A DNA stretch of 7,859 nt, taken from assembly GCA_947505995.1 (NCBI GenBank), contig CANNNB010000105.1, positions 1 through 7,859 on the forward strand. Reading direction: 5' to 3'. Source of the stretch: Comamonadaceae bacterium (lineage in GTDB: Bacteria; Pseudomonadota; Gammaproteobacteria; Burkholderiales; Burkholderiaceae). The notes under the pieces were generated by a model that was given only the letters and a program-made list of their open reading frames with translations, searched no databases and was not told the origin of the DNA. Position 1 is the stretch's first letter. Every line of letters starts with the position of its first letter. Shown in pieces: positions 6,854 through 7,859 of the stretch. Position numbers and translations under genes: made by a program.

Positions 6854-6880
6854 GCGCTTGAAACACAAGGTTTCAGACGC
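6854..6880 (-). terminator. Hairpin downstream of the flagellin gene, possible terminator or 3' end structure
   Basis: The minus strand folds as GCGTCTGAAAC, loop CTTGT, GTTTCAAGCGC. This is an 11-position stem with one mismatch and one G-U type pair, beginning about 30 bases after the flagellin stop. No T-run follows, so it is not a textbook intrinsic terminator. It may protect the 3' end of an abundant mRNA or terminate weakly. No better terminator was found between the flagellin and the activator. Confidence 0.35.
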
Positions 6881-6910
6881 CAGCATTTCAGCTAGTGGAG
6901 AGCGAAGGTA

Positions 6911-7859
6911 TTAACCTTGGAGCAACTTGAGCACAGTTTGCTGCGACGTATTGGCTTGAGCCAACACCGCAGTGGCTGCCTGCTGCATGATTTGCGTACG
7001 GGCCAACTCGGTAGAGGCCTGTGCGTAATCAGCGTCTTCAATTTGGCTGCGTGAAGCTTCAGAGTTCATGACCACGTTGGTCAAGTTGTCAATGACGTGC
7101 TCCAAACGGTTCATCACGGCACCCATGGTGGCGCGTGTAGAAGCAATGCTGTCCAAGGACTTGTTCACGTTCATGATCACGTCGTTGGCCGAGTTGACGG
7201 TGAGCAAATTGGTAGGCGCTCTGTCGCTGGTAATGGGGCCTGTGATGTCGCCGTTTTTACCAAAGTCTGCCAAGTCAATGGAGATGAGCTGGTTAGCAGC
7301 AGGGCCCACTTGAAAGTTCAGGCGACCAATGTTTTTGGGGTTGATGGTCTTGGCTTCAAAGCCAAGAGCGGTGAAGTTGGCGTAGGTGGGATCGGCGGCG
7401 GGAGTGCTGCCTGCGGCATAGGCTTTAGCGCCGGGTTTGACAGTAAAGGTGGAATTTGAATTGAGTGTGACGGCACCATAGACGGTGGAAGCGGCCACAG
7501 GCGTTACTACTGAAATAACGGCGGCAGTTGCTGATTGAGGATTTCCGGTAATCGCAATGTCTGCAACGTCTGAATTTACTGCAGCTGGGGCCAAAGGGAG
7601 TTGAGCATCTCCAGTAGCAGGGTGGGTGGTGGCAGTAAACACGCCGTTGCCGTCAAATGCACCAGCAAGGAAAGTACCAGCAGTAAATCTTCCTACGGTT
7701 GTTGCTATACCGGCAGTAACTAGTGCTGCATTTACATCACCGAAAGCTTGCCCAGTGGTAGCCTGATCAAATACCGCTTTTAAATTAGCAACGGTGGCTC
7801 CAGCAGAACCTGCCACAAATGTAAGACCAGCAAGCGTAATCGCTTGGCCAGGAGCAAGG
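6911..7859 (-). CDS. fliC: Flagellin (partial, C-terminal part with variable domain)
   Basis: Flagellin is the subunit of the flagellar filament, exported through the type III apparatus and polymerised at the tip. The frame is open to the right edge, giving 315 residues. The conserved N-terminal domain and start codon lie outside the window. The last ~100 residues are the conserved C-terminal domain, including RATMGAVMNRLEHVIDNL, EDADYA, STELARTQIMQQA and the ending TVLKLLQG. Before this lies FQVGPAANQLISIDLADFG, typical of beta-proteobacterial flagellins. The first ~200 residues shown are an Ala/Thr/Gly-rich variable surface domain, with ITLAGLTFVAGSAGATVANL resembling segments repeated in some large bacterial surface proteins. 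Gene placement and lack of a nearby sigma-54 site in the window fit separate control, commonly sigma-28, but its promoter is not visible. fliC is used as the generic symbol; a paralogue name is possible. Confidence 0.95.
   Translation of the reverse strand, partial: LAPGQAITLAGLTFVAGSAGATVANLKAVFDQATTGQAFGDVNAALVTAGIATTVGRFTAGTFLAGAFDGNGVFTATTHPATGDAQLPLAPAAVNSDVADIAITGNPQSATAAVISVVTPVAASTVYGAVTLNSNSTFTVKPGAKAYAAGSTPAADPTYANFTALGFEAKTINPKNIGRLNFQVGPAANQLISIDLADFGKNGDITGPITSDRAPTNLLTVNSANDVIMNVNKSLDSIASTRATMGAVMNRLEHVIDNLTNVVMNSEASRSQIEDADYAQASTELARTQIMQQAATAVLAQANTSQQTVLKLLQG

Noticed and set aside
1..7859. Mobile elements, tRNA or rRNA genes, CRISPR arrays or defence genes
   Set aside because: None was seen. 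Nearly all of the window is flagellar coding sequence, and the single larger gap shows only promoter-like and hairpin elements.

Overview
The window is one tightly packed stretch of flagellar genes. Every gene reads on the minus strand, so transcription runs from the right end to the left. The protein sequences, the gene order regulator-fliE-fliF-fliG-fliH-fliI and the moderate GC content suggest a beta-proteobacterium, probably Burkholderiales and perhaps a Comamonadaceae freshwater lineage. That placement is inference from family resemblance and was not tested by a search.

Layout, right to left in transcription order. (1) The C-terminal 315 residues of a flagellin: part of its variable surface domain and the complete conserved C-terminal domain. 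Its start lies beyond position 7859. (2) A non-coding gap of about 250 bases holding a hairpin after the flagellin gene, several inverted repeats, and a near-perfect sigma-54 (-24/-12) promoter at 6686-6700 facing the next gene. (3) A sigma-54-dependent activator with a receiver-like N-terminal domain that lacks phosphorylation residues, an AAA+ domain with GAFTGA, and a Fis-type helix-turn-helix. (4) fliE, 11 bases after the activator. (5) fliF, after a 37-base gap. (6) fliG, 9 bases after fliF. (7) fliH, overlapping fliG by 8 bases and starting with TTG. (8) fliI, overlapping fliH by 8 bases and cut by the left edge after its Walker A motif.

The genes form the base of the export apparatus and motor. 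FliF is the MS ring, FliE the adaptor between ring and rod, FliG the rotor protein that touches the stator, FliH and FliI the export ATPase complex, and flagellin the filament. The activator sits first in what looks like a single operon with fliEFGHI. Because it has its own sigma-54 promoter, it is probably either autoregulated or controlled by a higher-tier sigma-54 activator, as in a class II/III flagellar cascade.

This is a conventional flagellar locus and I see no new mobile, defence or CRISPR-like system. The points worth a second look are the promoter and operator architecture, the degenerate receiver domain, the extended termini of FliF and FliH, the overlapping gene junctions, and the flagellin surface domain.
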